Origin: Verrucomicrobiota bacterium
GTDB taxonomy: Bacteria > Verrucomicrobiota > Verrucomicrobiia > Chthoniobacterales > Chthoniobacteraceae
Assembly: GCA_026398235.1 (NCBI GenBank)
Contig: JAPLTE010000099.1
Location: forward strand, 1 to 49,529
Reading direction: 5' to 3'
Length of the DNA stretch: 49,529 bases
Part shown: positions 1 through 9,173 of the stretch, piece by piece
How the letters are laid out: each line of letters starts with the position of its first letter
Numbering within the stretch: the first letter of the stretch is position 1
Translations under genes and position numbers: made by a program
Notes under the pieces: model-generated
What the model was told of the DNA's origin: nothing
Databases searched by the model: none
What the model saw: only the letters and a program-made list of their open reading frames with translations

Positions 1-532
1 GCAGGTCGTTGGTGTCGAACTGCACTTCCAACCAGGAACCGCGATCGGGAATGATCCGGAAGCTGTAAAGCACCTTGCCGTTGAGGTGGATGGACGATTC
101 AAACGCGATACCCGGGGAACGGTGCAACTGGCTGACCACGACGCGCTCGGCACCGTTGATCACGAAGGTTCCCTGCGGGGTCATGAGCGGAATTTCACCC
201 ATATACACTTTCTCTTCCTTGGTCCCCTTTTCGTCGGCGAGACGGAAAGTGATGTGCAGCGGGGCACTGAACGTCTGGCCTTCGCGCTGGCACTCCAGGG
301 CGCTCATCTTGGGGTCGCCGATCTCGTAGCTGACAAAATCGAGAGTGACTTTTTCGTCGTAGCTCTGGATGGGGAACACTTCACGGAAAACTGCCTGGAG
401 ACCGATGTCCCTGCGTTTGCTCGGTGGAAGGTCTCTTTGAAGGAACTCTACGTAGGAATTGACCTGAACCTCGATGAGGTTCGGCGGTTCACTGACTTCC
501 TTGAGTTTACCGAAGTAGATGCGCTCTGACAT
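1..532 (-). CDS. rpoB: RNA polymerase beta subunit, N-terminal part (cut by window edge)
   Basis: This is the first ~177 residues of the beta subunit of RNA polymerase; the rest lies beyond base 1. It starts MSERIYFGKLKE and carries two stretches typical of the RpoB N-terminus: SALECQREGQTFSAP, and MTPQGTFVINGAERVVVSQ at about residues 117-135. That second stretch is part of the protrusion region. The gene is the last one visible in the tuf - secE - nusG - rplKAJL - rpoB cluster. A 292-base spacer containing two strong hairpins separates it from rplL. rpoC presumably follows outside the window. The identification is certain from the motifs. Confidence 0.97.
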   Translation of the reverse strand, partial: MSERIYFGKLKEVSEPPNLIEVQVNSYVEFLQRDLPPSKRRDIGLQAVFREVFPIQSYDEKVTLDFVSYEIGDPKMSALECQREGQTFSAPLHITFRLADEKGTKEEKVYMGEIPLMTPQGTFVINGAERVVVSQLHRSPGIAFESSIHLNGKVLYSFRIIPDRGSWLEVQFDTNDL

Positions 533-630
533 AGTGGTGCGGTTGGGTTGGAACGTCGGCCGTTTAGAAGGGTAACTGGCGACGGAAAAAGTTCAGAAAT
601 CCCTGGGAAGACCGGGGAAAAACAATAGGC

Positions 631-679
631 CGAAAGTCGCAGGCCGTCAAACTTTGGAAAGTTTGGCCTGCGATTTTCG
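631..679 (-). promoter_or_regulatory. Long hairpin in the rplL-rpoB spacer, possible attenuator or RNase III site
   Basis: The arms at 631-645 and 665-679 pair over 15 positions with one G-T wobble. An inner AAACTTT/AAAGTTT stem follows after a 3-base bulge, giving a nearly continuous 22-pair stem. Read on the minus strand (the direction of rplL to rpoB) it is followed after about four bases by TTGTTTTT. In Escherichia coli the equivalent spacer holds an attenuator and an RNase III processing site. The same role here is inference from position and structure. Confidence 0.55.
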
Positions 680-769
680 GTCTCTGATGAATGGATCGGT
701 GATACGCTGAGTTCTTCAGGTGCGTGCTCCCCTGGCAAAAGTGGGTGTCAAAACTATGAGACGAATCGG

Positions 770-800
770 CGTGCGGCAAGCATTTTTTGCCTGCCGCACG
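770..800 (-). promoter_or_regulatory. Hairpin just downstream of rplL
   Basis: CGTGCGGCA (770-778) pairs with TGCCGCACG (792-800), and an inner GCA/TGC pair shortens the loop. It lies 25 bases past the rplL stop on the transcribed strand. There is no T-run behind it, so it is more likely an RNA-stabilising or processing hairpin than a full terminator. Confidence 0.45.
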
Positions 801-824
801 CGCGAAAAGTGCGATTTTCTCGAA

Positions 825-1208
825 TTATTTGATTTCGACCTTGGCGCCGGCTGCTTCGATCTTCTTTTTGATCTCTTCGGCTTCTTCCTTGGTCACGCCT
901 TCTTTGATGGTCTTCGGAGCGCCCTCGACGAGAGCCTTGGCTTCGGCCAAGCCGAGACCGGCCACGGCGGCGCGGACTTCCTTGATGACACCAATCTTGT
1001 TGGCGCCGACTTCCTTGAGGATGACGTCAAAGGCGGTCTTTTCTTCCACAGCGGCGGCGGCTGCACCACCGGCGGCGGGAGCTGCGGCAACGGCAACAGG
1101 AGCCGCGGCGCTGACGCCCCACTTGGTTTCGAGATTCTTGACGAGGTCAGCGATTTCCAGAACGGTAAGTCCGCTGAGTTGTTCGACGATTGTGTTGATA
1201 TCGGCCAT
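825..1208 (-). CDS. rplL: 50S ribosomal protein L7/L12
   Basis: 127 residues, the usual length for the ribosomal stalk protein that recruits translation GTPases. The order is canonical: an N-terminal dimerisation helix (about 1-30, including [13 protein letters not shown]), a flexible Ala/Pro-rich hinge (about 34-55), and a C-terminal globular domain with [20 protein letters not shown] and the factor-binding helix region [16 protein letters not shown]. It follows rplJ, the stalk base, with a 135-base spacer containing a GC hairpin, and precedes rpoB. The ATG at 1208 gives the expected start [11 protein letters not shown]. Confidence 0.98.
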   Translation of the reverse strand: MADINTIVEQLSGLTVLEIADLVKNLETKWGVSAAAPVAVAAAPAAGGAAAAAVEEKTAFDVILKEVGANKIGVIKEVRAAVAGLGLAEAKALVEGAPKTIKEGVTKEEAEEIKKKIEAAGAKVEIK

Positions 1209-1312
1209 AGTATTTTTCGGTGTCGTCGCGTTCCGGAGGCTTCCGGAAATTTAAGGCGAACTGCCGCCCGCCCGACGAGGAACCAGTTGGATGTTGTGTT
1301 ATTGCGTATTTC

Positions 1313-1330
1313 GCGGGGCACGCGCCCCGC
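1313..1330 (-). promoter_or_regulatory. GC hairpin between rplJ and rplL
   Basis: GCGGGGC and GCCCCGC form a 7-pair stem with a 4-base loop, 13 bases past the rplJ stop on the transcribed strand. No T-run follows on that strand. It could modulate the L10:L12 ratio or protect RNA ends; this is inference only. Confidence 0.35.
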
Positions 1331-1343
1331 AAAAAGGGTTTGG

Positions 1344-1883
1344 TTAGGCGGCTGCGGTTTCGGCTGCCGGTTCGCCAGCGGCGTCGGCTTTTGCCTTGAG
1401 GACGCGCGCCAGGGCGGAAGCGGGTTCGTTGAGCAGGCGGACGAGGGTGCTCGCCGGGGCCTGCATGACACCCAGCAACTGGCCCAGCAGAACCTCGCGG
1501 CTCGGCAGGTCGGCAATGGCGTTGATCTGGTCGGCGGTCACAACCGCGCTCCCCACGACGCCAAGCTTCAGCTCGGGTTTCTTGAACTCGTTGACAAAGG
1601 TTTTGAGCACTTTGGCGGCTGCGGCGACATCTTTCTCCCCGATCACAATGGCCGTCTGGCCTTTGAGGTCGGAACCGATGTCGGGCAGGCCGGCGTCGCT
1701 CATGGCGCGGCGCAGGAAGGTGTTCTTGACCACCTTGCACTCGGCGCCGTTGTCGGCGAGCCGGTTGCGGAGGATGGAAAATTGATCCACCCGAAGTCCG
1801 GTGTAGTCAGTGACCAGCACAAACGGCGAGGCGTTCAGCTTGGCCTGCAAATCTTGGACGATATTGATTTTCTCAGGTCTCAT
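1344..1883 (-). CDS. rplJ: 50S ribosomal protein L10
   Basis: 179 residues, within the normal range for L10, which anchors L7/L12 dimers to the 50S subunit. It begins MRPEKINIVQDLQAKLNA. It has the family core FVLVTDYTGLRVDQFSILRNRL and NGAECKVVKNTFLRRA, followed by a C-terminal L12-binding helix rich in Ala (ASALARVLKAKADAAGE). Only 15 bases separate it from rplA. The long mRNA leader that L10 uses for autoregulation in Escherichia coli, between rplA and rplJ, therefore cannot be present in that position. Confidence 0.97.
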   Translation of the reverse strand: MRPEKINIVQDLQAKLNASPFVLVTDYTGLRVDQFSILRNRLADNGAECKVVKNTFLRRAMSDAGLPDIGSDLKGQTAIVIGEKDVAAAAKVLKTFVNEFKKPELKLGVVGSAVVTADQINAIADLPSREVLLGQLLGVMQAPASTLVRLLNEPASALARVLKAKADAAGEPAAETAAA

Positions 1884-1898
1884 GGTGTGCGGCTCGGG

Positions 1899-2597
1899 TT
1901 AGGATTTGATGAAGGAAGAAGCGTCCACTTTGATCCCCGGCAGCATCGTGGCGGCGAGGGTGACGTTTTCCACAAACGCGCCTTTGGCCGAGGCCGGACG
2001 CGCTTTGACGACCGCGTCGATCACGGCGCTGCCGTTCTCCACGAGGGCTTGTTCGTTAAAAGAGAATTTGCCGACCGGGACGGCGACGTTGCCGTTCTTG
2101 TCGAGCTTGAATTCGACGCGGCCCGCCTTGACTTCTTTGATGGCGTTGGCGGTGTCTTCGGTGACGGTGCCGGTCTTCGGGTTGGGCATCAAGCCGCGAG
2201 GCCCGAGCACTTTGCCGAGTTTACGGACTTCGCTCATGGCGCCGGGAGTGGCGATGGCGACGTCGAAATCCTGGAACCCTTCCTGGCATTTCTTGATCAT
2301 GTCTTCAAACCCGACGTATTCCGCACCGGCTTCGCGGGCGGCCTCAGCGGCCTGGCCCTGGGCGAAGACGAGCACGCGAACGGTCTTGCCGCTTCCGTGA
2401 GGAAGGGGGCAGGTGCCGCGGACCATCTGGTCGGATTGACGGGGATCGACGCCGAGACGGAACGAGAGGGTCACCGTCTGGTCGAATTTGGCAGCCGGAA
2501 GTGTCTTCAAGAGACCGATTGCTTCCGGAAGGGAATAGGCTTTCGCGGCGACCTTTTCGGCGGCGGCGCGATAGCGTTTGCTTCTGTATTTAGCCAT
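1899..2597 (-). CDS. rplA: 50S ribosomal protein L1
   Basis: 232 residues, full length for L1, the mobile stalk protein that guides tRNA from the E site. It shows the family segments [42 protein letters not shown] and the RNA-binding [16 protein letters not shown]. The C-terminus is usual ([10 protein letters not shown]). It lies between rplK and rplJ in the standard order and has a 69-base spacer to rplK. The identification is secure. Confidence 0.97.
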   Translation of the reverse strand: MAKYRSKRYRAAAEKVAAKAYSLPEAIGLLKTLPAAKFDQTVTLSFRLGVDPRQSDQMVRGTCPLPHGSGKTVRVLVFAQGQAAEAAREAGAEYVGFEDMIKKCQEGFQDFDVAIATPGAMSEVRKLGKVLGPRGLMPNPKTGTVTEDTANAIKEVKAGRVEFKLDKNGNVAVPVGKFSFNEQALVENGSAVIDAVVKARPASAKGAFVENVTLAATMLPGIKVDASSFIKS

Positions 2598-2666
2598 GGT
2601 GTGGTGCAGTGCAAATGAGCATTGCTGCTCTCCTGCTGTTTGGGTTTAAAAAAAGGAACTTGGCGA

Positions 2667-3092
2667 TTAACCTTCGATCTCGATGCCCATCTGGCGGGCG
2701 GTTCCGGCGATGACGCGGAATCCGGCTTCTTCGTTGCGCGAATTGAGGTCTTTGGCCTTGAGTTTGACGATGTCGAGGACTTGCTTCTTGGTCAGCTTGC
2801 CGACTTTCACCTTGTTCGGCTCCTTGGAACCGGCGGCGATGCCGGCGGCTTTCTTGAGGAGGATCGCGGCGGGCGGCGATTTGGTGATGAACGTGAAGCT
2901 CTTGTCTTTATAGACGGTGAGCACCACGGGGAGGATGTCTCCGGCTTGCTTTTGGGTGGCGGCGTTGAATTCCTTGCAGAACGCCATAATATTGACGCCC
3001 TGTTGACCGAGGGCCGGCCCGATGGGAGGCGCTGGGTTAGCCTGGCCGGCTGGGATCTGCAATTTGATTTGGGCGACGACTTCTTTAGCCAT
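2667..3092 (-). CDS. rplK: 50S ribosomal protein L11
   Basis: 141 residues, exactly the typical L11 length. The N-terminal domain contains [21 protein letters not shown], with the Pro-rich hinge that faces the thiostrepton site. The C-terminal 23S-rRNA-binding domain includes [21 protein letters not shown] and the terminal [10 protein letters not shown]. It is 39 bases downstream of nusG and 69 bases upstream of rplA on the same strand. The ATG gives [11 protein letters not shown], the expected beginning. Confidence 0.98.
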   Translation of the reverse strand: MAKEVVAQIKLQIPAGQANPAPPIGPALGQQGVNIMAFCKEFNAATQKQAGDILPVVLTVYKDKSFTFITKSPPAAILLKKAAGIAAGSKEPNKVKVGKLTKKQVLDIVKLKAKDLNSRNEEAGFRVIAGTARQMGIEIEG

Positions 3093-3131
3093 GTGAAAAT
3101 AGGTGGTTGGTTTAAAAGTAAAGGGGACAGG

Positions 3132-3695
3132 TTAACTGCGCTCGACCTGCCAATATTCGAGCTCGACCGGGGTGGACCGACCAAAGATGCTGACGGAAAC
3201 GCGCAGCTTGCCCCGTTCCGGATCGATCTCTTCGACGACGCCGCTCTGGTTTTGGAAGGGGCCATCGGCGACTTTGACCGTTTCGCCCACTTCAAAAGTC
3301 ACTTTCGGTTTGACCGTGTCTTCGCGCTCGGCCATCTGGGCGAGCATGATTTGGACTTCCTGATCGCGCATCGGGATCGGGCGGTCTTTGGTGCCTGCGA
3401 ACCCGATCACGCCTGGGGTTTCGCGGATGAAATACCACGTGCGGTCCACCAACTGGTTCTGCTCATCGAGCAGGCGCATGTTGATGATGAGATAGCCGGG
3501 AAGCAACTTGCGAACGGTTTCAGTCCGCTTGCCGCGTTTGACTTCGGAAATCCGCTCGGTGGGAATCAACACTTCAAAGATGAGGTCGCTCATCTCCTCG
3601 GTCTTGATCCGTTTGACGATGTTGTCGTGCACCTTCTGCTCCTGACCGGAGAGAACATGCACCGCGAACCATTGACTGCGCGCAAGATTTGCCAT
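3132..3695 (-). CDS. nusG: Transcription termination/antitermination factor NusG
   Basis: 187 residues. An NGN domain occupies the first ~120 residues (QWFAVHVLSGQEQKVHDNI, LPGYLIINM, PGVIGF). It is followed by a KOW domain at about 130-185 (FEVGETVKVADGPFQNQSG, RGKLRVSVSIFGRSTPVEL). It binds RNA polymerase, suppresses pausing and couples transcription to Rho or to ribosomes. The start codon lies one base after the secE stop, so the two genes are very probably translated together. The product is a usual-size NusG without the inserted domain of some thermophiles. Confidence 0.97.
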   Translation of the reverse strand: MANLARSQWFAVHVLSGQEQKVHDNIVKRIKTEEMSDLIFEVLIPTERISEVKRGKRTETVRKLLPGYLIINMRLLDEQNQLVDRTWYFIRETPGVIGFAGTKDRPIPMRDQEVQIMLAQMAEREDTVKPKVTFEVGETVKVADGPFQNQSGVVEEIDPERGKLRVSVSIFGRSTPVELEYWQVERS

Positions 3696-3696
3696 C

Positions 3697-3921
3697 TTAT
3701 TTGAGCCCGCCTCCGGTTAACGCGCCCACCACATTCAGCAGGACGAAGTCAAGCAAAGCCACATAGCCGCTGAGCAACAGCATGGCGATGATGACGACGA
3801 GGGTGGAGTCGATCAATTCCTTGTACCTTTTGAATCCTTTTTCTTTCGGATCCCAAGGCCAACTGGCTTTGGCGAGTTCCCCCCGGACTTCGGAGATGAA
3901 TGTTCTGGTGCGCGCGAGCAT
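3697..3921 (-). CDS. secE: Preprotein translocase subunit SecE
   Basis: 74 residues, the short single-membrane-span form of SecE common outside gammaproteobacteria. The first ~30 residues include the conserved amphipathic helix (FISEVRGELAKASWPWDPKEK). One transmembrane segment follows at about 40-65 (DSTLVVIIAMLLLSGYVALLD). SecE clamps SecY in the inner-membrane translocon. It sits between tRNA-Trp and nusG, its most common place in bacterial genomes, and its stop is one base before nusG. Confidence 0.95.
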   Translation of the reverse strand: MLARTRTFISEVRGELAKASWPWDPKEKGFKRYKELIDSTLVVIIAMLLLSGYVALLDFVLLNVVGALTGGGLK

Positions 3922-3940
3922 GGAGTATTTGGAAAAAGAA

Positions 3941-4013
3941 CAGGCCAGGAGGGACTCGAACCCCCAACAAGCGGTTTTGGAGACCGCTGCTCTACCAATT
4001 GAGCTACTGACCT
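3941..4013 (-). tRNA. tRNA-Trp (anticodon CCA)
   Basis: On the minus strand the RNA runs from 4013 to 3941. The 7-pair acceptor stem is AGGTCAG against CTGGCCT with one G-T pair, followed by discriminator G. The D arm holds AGCTCAATTGGTAGAGC. The anticodon stem is GCGGT/ACCGC with loop CTCCAAA, so the anticodon is CCA. The T arm has the GGTTCGAGTCC form. CCA is not encoded. It lies between tuf and secE, a classic position. Confidence 0.97.
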
Positions 4014-4034
4014 AAGTTCTTCGATTTATTTATG

Positions 4035-5219
<1,185 letters not shown>

Positions 5220-5313
5220 TTTAAGGTCTCCTCGTTCTCTGTGTTTGGGTTGGTTTTATGGTTAAAATTTTGTTCGCTCCGGCTCACCTTGCCGTTGGCC
5301 TTGCGCACTGGTA

Positions 5314-5389
<76 letters not shown>

Positions 5390-5566
5390 TTTTCCCTTGC
5401 GCGGAGCTATTGACGCTTCGCCGGGACGACTTTCGCCAGCTCCCAACGCAGTGCCATCTCCTCCACCCTCACGAGCTTTGGGGCGAAAAACCCCCAAACC
5501 GGAACCGGCCTTTCGGCAAGCACGATTTAGGGTCATTCACTCTTGGACTCGTAAAAGCGAGTGGGG

Positions 5567-5594
5567 AAAGTAGCAAATGCGCGGGGCCTGTCAA
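5567..5594 (-). promoter_or_regulatory. Probable sigma-70 promoter of the tRNA-Thr - tuf - rpoB cluster
   Basis: Read on the minus strand there is a perfect -35 TTGACA (5594-5589), a 16-base spacer and a -10 TACTTT (5572-5567). Transcription would begin near 5560, about 170 bases before tRNA-Thr. It is the only good match I saw in the 290-base gap between tRNA-Thr and hisG; the rest of that gap shows no other recognisable element. It is a sequence match only and untested. Confidence 0.5.
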
Positions 5595-5679
5595 AGGGAT
5601 TATTCGGATTTTTCTGCAACCGCATGAAAATTTTCCTCGCCAGCGCGCGCCAACCCGCCTAAAAGGCTCTCCCCTTTCG

Positions 5680-6558
5680 ATGAACCAACAGATTCTCAGA
5701 ATTGGCCTGCCTTCGGGCAGCCTGCAGGAACCCACCCTGGCGTTGTTCGCCAAGGCCGGGTTCAACATCACCGTGCCCCGGCGTTCTTACAAGCCCGCCA
5801 TCGACGATCCGCAGATCGAAGTCTGCCTGCTCCGTGCGCAGGAAATCAGCCGGTATGTGGAACACGGATACCTCGATTTCGGCATCACCGGGCGGGATTG
5901 GGTGGTTGAGAACGGTTCGGATGTCGAAACGCTCTGCGAAATGACTTTTTCCAAGGTGAGCAACGCCCCCACCCGCTGGGTTTTGGTGGTGCCGGAGAAT
6001 TCACCCATTCGTTCAGTCCAAGATTTGCAGGGCAAAAGCATCGCCACCGAAGCGGTCGGGATGACGCGCCGGTTTTTGGAAAAGCACGGCGTCCAAGCCG
6101 AAATTGAATTTTCATGGGGAGCCACCGAGGTCAAAGTGCCCGATCTCGTGGACGCCATTGTCGACGTCACCGAGACCGGCTCCTCGTTGCGGGCCAACAA
6201 ATTGCGCATCGTCGAGACGCTCATGGAGAGCTCGCCGCAGTTGATCGCCAACAAGGGAGCCTGGGCGGATGCCTGGAAGCGTTCCAAGATGGAAACGCTC
6301 ATGCTCCTGCTTCAAGGCGCGCACAATGCGAGGGACAAGGTCGGTCTCAAGATGAATATCGAAGAAAAGGCATTGCAGAATTTACTCGATGCCCTACCCT
6401 CGCTGCGCAATCCCACCATCTCGCACCTTGCACAAGGTGGTTGGGTCGCCGTCGAGACAGTCATCGATGAGAAAATTGTTCGGGAGATAATCCCGCAACT
6501 CAAGGCGCTCGGCGCCGAAGGGATCATTGAGTATCCCTTGAACAAAGTCGTTTACTAA
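5680..6558 (+). CDS. hisG: ATP phosphoribosyltransferase (long form)
   Basis: 292 residues. It catalyses the first step of histidine synthesis, joining ATP and PRPP. It has the family start [35 protein letters not shown], the PRPP-site region [19 protein letters not shown], and a C-terminal regulatory (ACT-like) domain ending [15 protein letters not shown]. The length and this C-terminal domain mark the long form, which does not need HisZ. The reading frame stays open upstream of the chosen ATG, but homology begins at this Met. No other his genes are adjacent. It diverges from the tRNA-Thr/tuf cluster. Confidence 0.95.
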   Translation: MNQQILRIGLPSGSLQEPTLALFAKAGFNITVPRRSYKPAIDDPQIEVCLLRAQEISRYVEHGYLDFGITGRDWVVENGSDVETLCEMTFSKVSNAPTRWVLVVPENSPIRSVQDLQGKSIATEAVGMTRRFLEKHGVQAEIEFSWGATEVKVPDLVDAIVDVTETGSSLRANKLRIVETLMESSPQLIANKGAWADAWKRSKMETLMLLLQGAHNARDKVGLKMNIEEKALQNLLDALPSLRNPTISHLAQGGWVAVETVIDEKIVREIIPQLKALGAEGIIEYPLNKVVY

Positions 6559-6588
6559 AAAAACAGCCAAGTAGAAGAGCAGTCACGT

Positions 6589-6693
6589 ATGGGTTCCTTA
6601 AAGAAAAGACGCAAAGCCAAAATCGCCAAACACAAACGCCGCAAGCGGATGAAAGAAAACCGCCATAAGAAGCGTTTGCGTTATAAGAGCTAG
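6589..6693 (+). CDS. bS22-like (AURKAIP1/COX24-type) tiny ribosomal protein
   Basis: 34 residues, half of them Lys or Arg: it starts MGSLKKRRKAKIAKHKRRKR and ends KRLRYKS. This is the pattern of the AURKAIP1/COX24 family (bacterial bS22, mitochondrial mS38), a peptide that sits in the small ribosomal subunit near the decoding site in mycobacteria. An AGAAGAG stretch 9 bases upstream may serve as ribosome site. It lies 30 bases after hisG and 18 before a TPR gene, all on the plus strand. The family assignment is from recognition of the composition and the MGSxxKKRR start. Confidence 0.8.
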   Translation: MGSLKKRRKAKIAKHKRRKRMKENRHKKRLRYKS

Positions 6694-6711
6694 TCGCTGA
6701 CCTTCGAACCC

Positions 6712-8502
6712 ATGAACCCGCCGAGAGCACTGTCCGTCACACGCCAGTTGCTCTCGCGGCGGTTCCTGGTTTTTTTCTCCTTTGCGATGGGGGCTGGCCT
6801 ATGGGTCGGTCCCCTGCCCGTCTGCGCAGCCCTCCCCAACCGGGGGCTTGCAGCGGAATCCAGATCCACGCCGCAGACTCCTTCGGCGCAACGGAGCGAT
6901 TTGGCCTTGACCAAGGAAGGCGACCGGAAGGCCAAAGCCTTGGCCGCTTTCTCGGAAGGGCTTCTCGCAGAGGAAGATGGAGATAAAGACCGGGCGTTTG
7001 AAGCGTACCGGCGCTCTCTTGCCGCCGACTCCGATAACACGGAACTGGCGGCCAAAGTCGCCTTCGAACTCGCCGAACGTGGCGAGATAGCGGAAGGCAT
7101 TGACCTCCTGAAGGATGCTGCGAAAGCGGCTCCCAAGGAGATGCTGCCGCCGTTGTGCCTCTCCCAGATTTACGCAAAGTTCCTGAAAAAACCGGCGCTG
7201 GCCATCAAAAACGCCGCTCTCGCCCTCGAACTTGATCCCGAAAGCATTGAGCCATACCTGGCCCTTGTGGAGTTGTACACCGCCGAGGGCCAGACCAAAA
7301 AAGCCGGAGCTATTCTGGATCGGGCGCTCAAAAGCGAGAGCACGGACGGCGATTTCTGGTGCGAACTCGCGGAACTCTGCGCCCGGCTCGATCTCTCTCC
7401 CGAGGGGACCGCCTCCCCGGGAAAAATCCAGCGTCTCAACACCCTCTTCCAAAAATCCCTCACGCTCGACCCGGAGAACCTCGAAAATACGGGCAAAGCG
7501 GCCGATTTCTATTTCCAAACCAAACAATTTGAGCCAGCCGTTCCCCTTTTTCGCAAATTGATCGCAGCCGAAGAGGAACCTGGTTCGGAAGACGCCCTCG
7601 CATTGCAGGATAAACTGGCCCGGGCATTGATGGAAACCAAGCACCGCGACCAGGCGCTTGAGGTGCTCCAAGCAATGGCAGAGGCCGCTCCTCAGCGAGT
7701 CGAAACCCACGCGCTCATCGGCGATCTGCACCTTCTGGACGGGCACCTGAAAGAAGCCCTTGCTTCCTACCGCGAAGTGATCCAACTCGATCCGTCGATC
7801 GCCCCGGCACACCTTCGCGTGGCCGATCTGGAAATGCGCTTGGGCCAGAGAGAAGAAGCCCTTTCGACGCTCACCGAAGCGCGCAAAAAATTTCCCGGCA
7901 CGGCCCTCATCACCTATTCCCTGGCCGCCACCCTTGCCCAGGCCGGGCGGTTTGCGCAAGCGCTTGTCGCCTTTGAAGAAACCTTGCGCGAAGCGCCCGC
8001 CTCCAAACCGACGCTTCCCAATGCCTCTTTTTACCTCGCCTATGGCATGGCCGCCGAGCAGTCGGGTGATGTCGAACGGGCCAGCACGCTGCTCAAGAAA
8101 AGCATCGAGCTCGCTCCCAATAACTCAGCCCAGGCTCGGAATTATTTAGGGTATATGTGGCTCGATCGCGGCCTGCATTTGCCCGAAGCGGGCGCGCTCA
8201 TCCAACGGGCCGTAAAAGAGGATCCCAAAAACGGCGCGTATCTCGACAGCTTGGGGTGGTATTTTTATAAAATCGCCGATTACCCGCAGGCCATCGCCAG
8301 CCTGCTGAAAGCGCTCGCGGCGCTGCCCAGGCCGGACCCGGTGGTCTTTGAGCATCTGGGCGATAGCTACGCCGCATCCGGCGAGACCGCCAAGGCACTG
8401 GAGGCTTGGAACAGAGCTCTGGCCTTGGACCCGGAGAATAAGGCGTTGCCGGGGAAGATCCAAAGCGCGCAACGGAAGCCGCTGCCGGTGGCGAAGCCGT
8501 AA
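6712..8502 (+). CDS. Secreted or membrane-anchored TPR-repeat protein
   Basis: 596 residues. A hydrophobic N-terminal segment (about 19-40, FLVFFSFAMGAGLWVGPLP) looks like a signal peptide or anchor. The rest is nearly all tetratricopeptide repeats, recognisable from units such as AFEAYRRSLAADSDNTELA, ALAIKNAALALELDPES, EALASYREVIQLDPSIAPA and ALEAWNRALALDPENKALP. Such proteins usually act as scaffolds in envelope complexes. No catalytic motif is seen. It follows the bS22-like gene by 18 bases, so co-transcription with hisG is possible. The actual partner is unknown. Confidence 0.85.
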   Translation: MNPPRALSVTRQLLSRRFLVFFSFAMGAGLWVGPLPVCAALPNRGLAAESRSTPQTPSAQRSDLALTKEGDRKAKALAAFSEGLLAEEDGDKDRAFEAYRRSLAADSDNTELAAKVAFELAERGEIAEGIDLLKDAAKAAPKEMLPPLCLSQIYAKFLKKPALAIKNAALALELDPESIEPYLALVELYTAEGQTKKAGAILDRALKSESTDGDFWCELAELCARLDLSPEGTASPGKIQRLNTLFQKSLTLDPENLENTGKAADFYFQTKQFEPAVPLFRKLIAAEEEPGSEDALALQDKLARALMETKHRDQALEVLQAMAEAAPQRVETHALIGDLHLLDGHLKEALASYREVIQLDPSIAPAHLRVADLEMRLGQREEALSTLTEARKKFPGTALITYSLAATLAQAGRFAQALVAFEETLREAPASKPTLPNASFYLAYGMAAEQSGDVERASTLLKKSIELAPNNSAQARNYLGYMWLDRGLHLPEAGALIQRAVKEDPKNGAYLDSLGWYFYKIADYPQAIASLLKALAALPRPDPVVFEHLGDSYAASGETAKALEAWNRALALDPENKALPGKIQSAQRKPLPVAKP

Positions 8503-8508
8503 GGGGCG

Positions 8509-8546
8509 GAGACGGGGAGACGGGGAGACGGGGAGACGGGGAGACG
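8509..8546. repeat. 8-bp tandem repeat (AGACGGGG)
   Basis: An 8-base unit reading AGACGGGG repeats about four and a half times directly after the TPR gene's stop. On the other strand it reads CTCCCCGT, similar in period and composition to the CTCCGTGT repeat at 18.17 kb. It is a simple-sequence tract of the same style as other intergenic repeats in this window. Confidence 0.8.
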
Positions 8547-8591
8547 CCGAGGCACTCGAGATACGGAGAATCATTACAGCGCTCTGATTAA

Positions 8592-8649
8592 CACCGGGCT
8601 TTAGCCCGGTGTAAGGCTGCACACAGGGAAAAAGCCGTTTCAACGGCTT
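8592..8649. repeat. Double-hairpin palindromic repeat, possible terminator
   Basis: CACCGGGCT/AGCCCGGTG (8592-8611) forms a 9-pair stem with a 2-base loop. AAGCCG/CGGCTT (8632-8649) forms a second stem. The pair resembles dispersed palindromes I associate with Planctomycetes and Verrucomicrobia rather than a simple terminator, because no T-run follows. It lies between the TPR gene and the OsmC-like gene and may stop or stabilise the upstream mRNA. Confidence 0.5.
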
Positions 8650-8757
8650 ATCGGTGAAACGAGCGCCATGGAAAAGCCAAAAAATCTCGCCTCCACCCCA
8701 GCTTTTTTCTCGCCCCGCTTTCGCTCTGCTCCAATACTTTCTTCACACACTCGTCTT

Positions 8758-9165
8758 ATGGTCAAAATCGCCCTCGAATACACTGGCGGCTTGCATTGCG
8801 TTGCCACGCACGGCCCGTCTGGCCGGAGTCTCGAAACCGACGCCCCTGTCGATAACCACGGGCGCGGAGAATCGTTCTCACCCACCGATCTCGTCGCGAC
8901 CGCGCTGGGGGCCTGCATGGCCACTGTGATGGGGATCTATGCCGAGCGCCACGGCATCGAACTGAAAGGGATGCGCATCGAGGTGGGCAAGGAGATGACG
9001 CAGACTCCACCCCGCCGCATTGCCCGACTCACGACGGAAATCTGGCTGCCCGCCGGAGTCCAAAAAAATGAAGTGCTGGAGCGTGCCGCCTTGACCTGCC
9101 CCGTGCACGCCAGCCTCCACCCGGAGGTGGAAAAGCCGATCACGTTCCACTACACGGTGGAATAG
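8758..9165 (+). CDS. OsmC/Ohr-family protein
   Basis: 135 residues from the ATG at 8758 (MVKIALEYTGGLHCVATHGP). The frame is open for 30 more codons upstream, but that part lacks family resemblance. Typical OsmC features are FSPTDLVATALGACMATVMGIYAERHGI, with the first conserved Cys in GACMA at about residue 53, and LERAALTCPVHASLHPEV, with the second Cys in TCPVH at about residue 115. Two such Cys residues reduce organic or fatty-acid peroxides in this family. The gene is monocistronic and convergent with the AsmA-like gene, whose end is 9 bases away. Confidence 0.88.
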   Translation: MVKIALEYTGGLHCVATHGPSGRSLETDAPVDNHGRGESFSPTDLVATALGACMATVMGIYAERHGIELKGMRIEVGKEMTQTPPRRIARLTTEIWLPAGVQKNEVLERAALTCPVHASLHPEVEKPITFHYTVE

Positions 9166-9173
9166 CCAAACAC

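Noticed and set aside
5410-5679. N-terminal extension of HisG by about 90 residues
   Set aside because: The extension has no HisG similarity and covers the promoter region of the divergent tRNA-Thr - tuf cluster; the family start is the Met at 5680.
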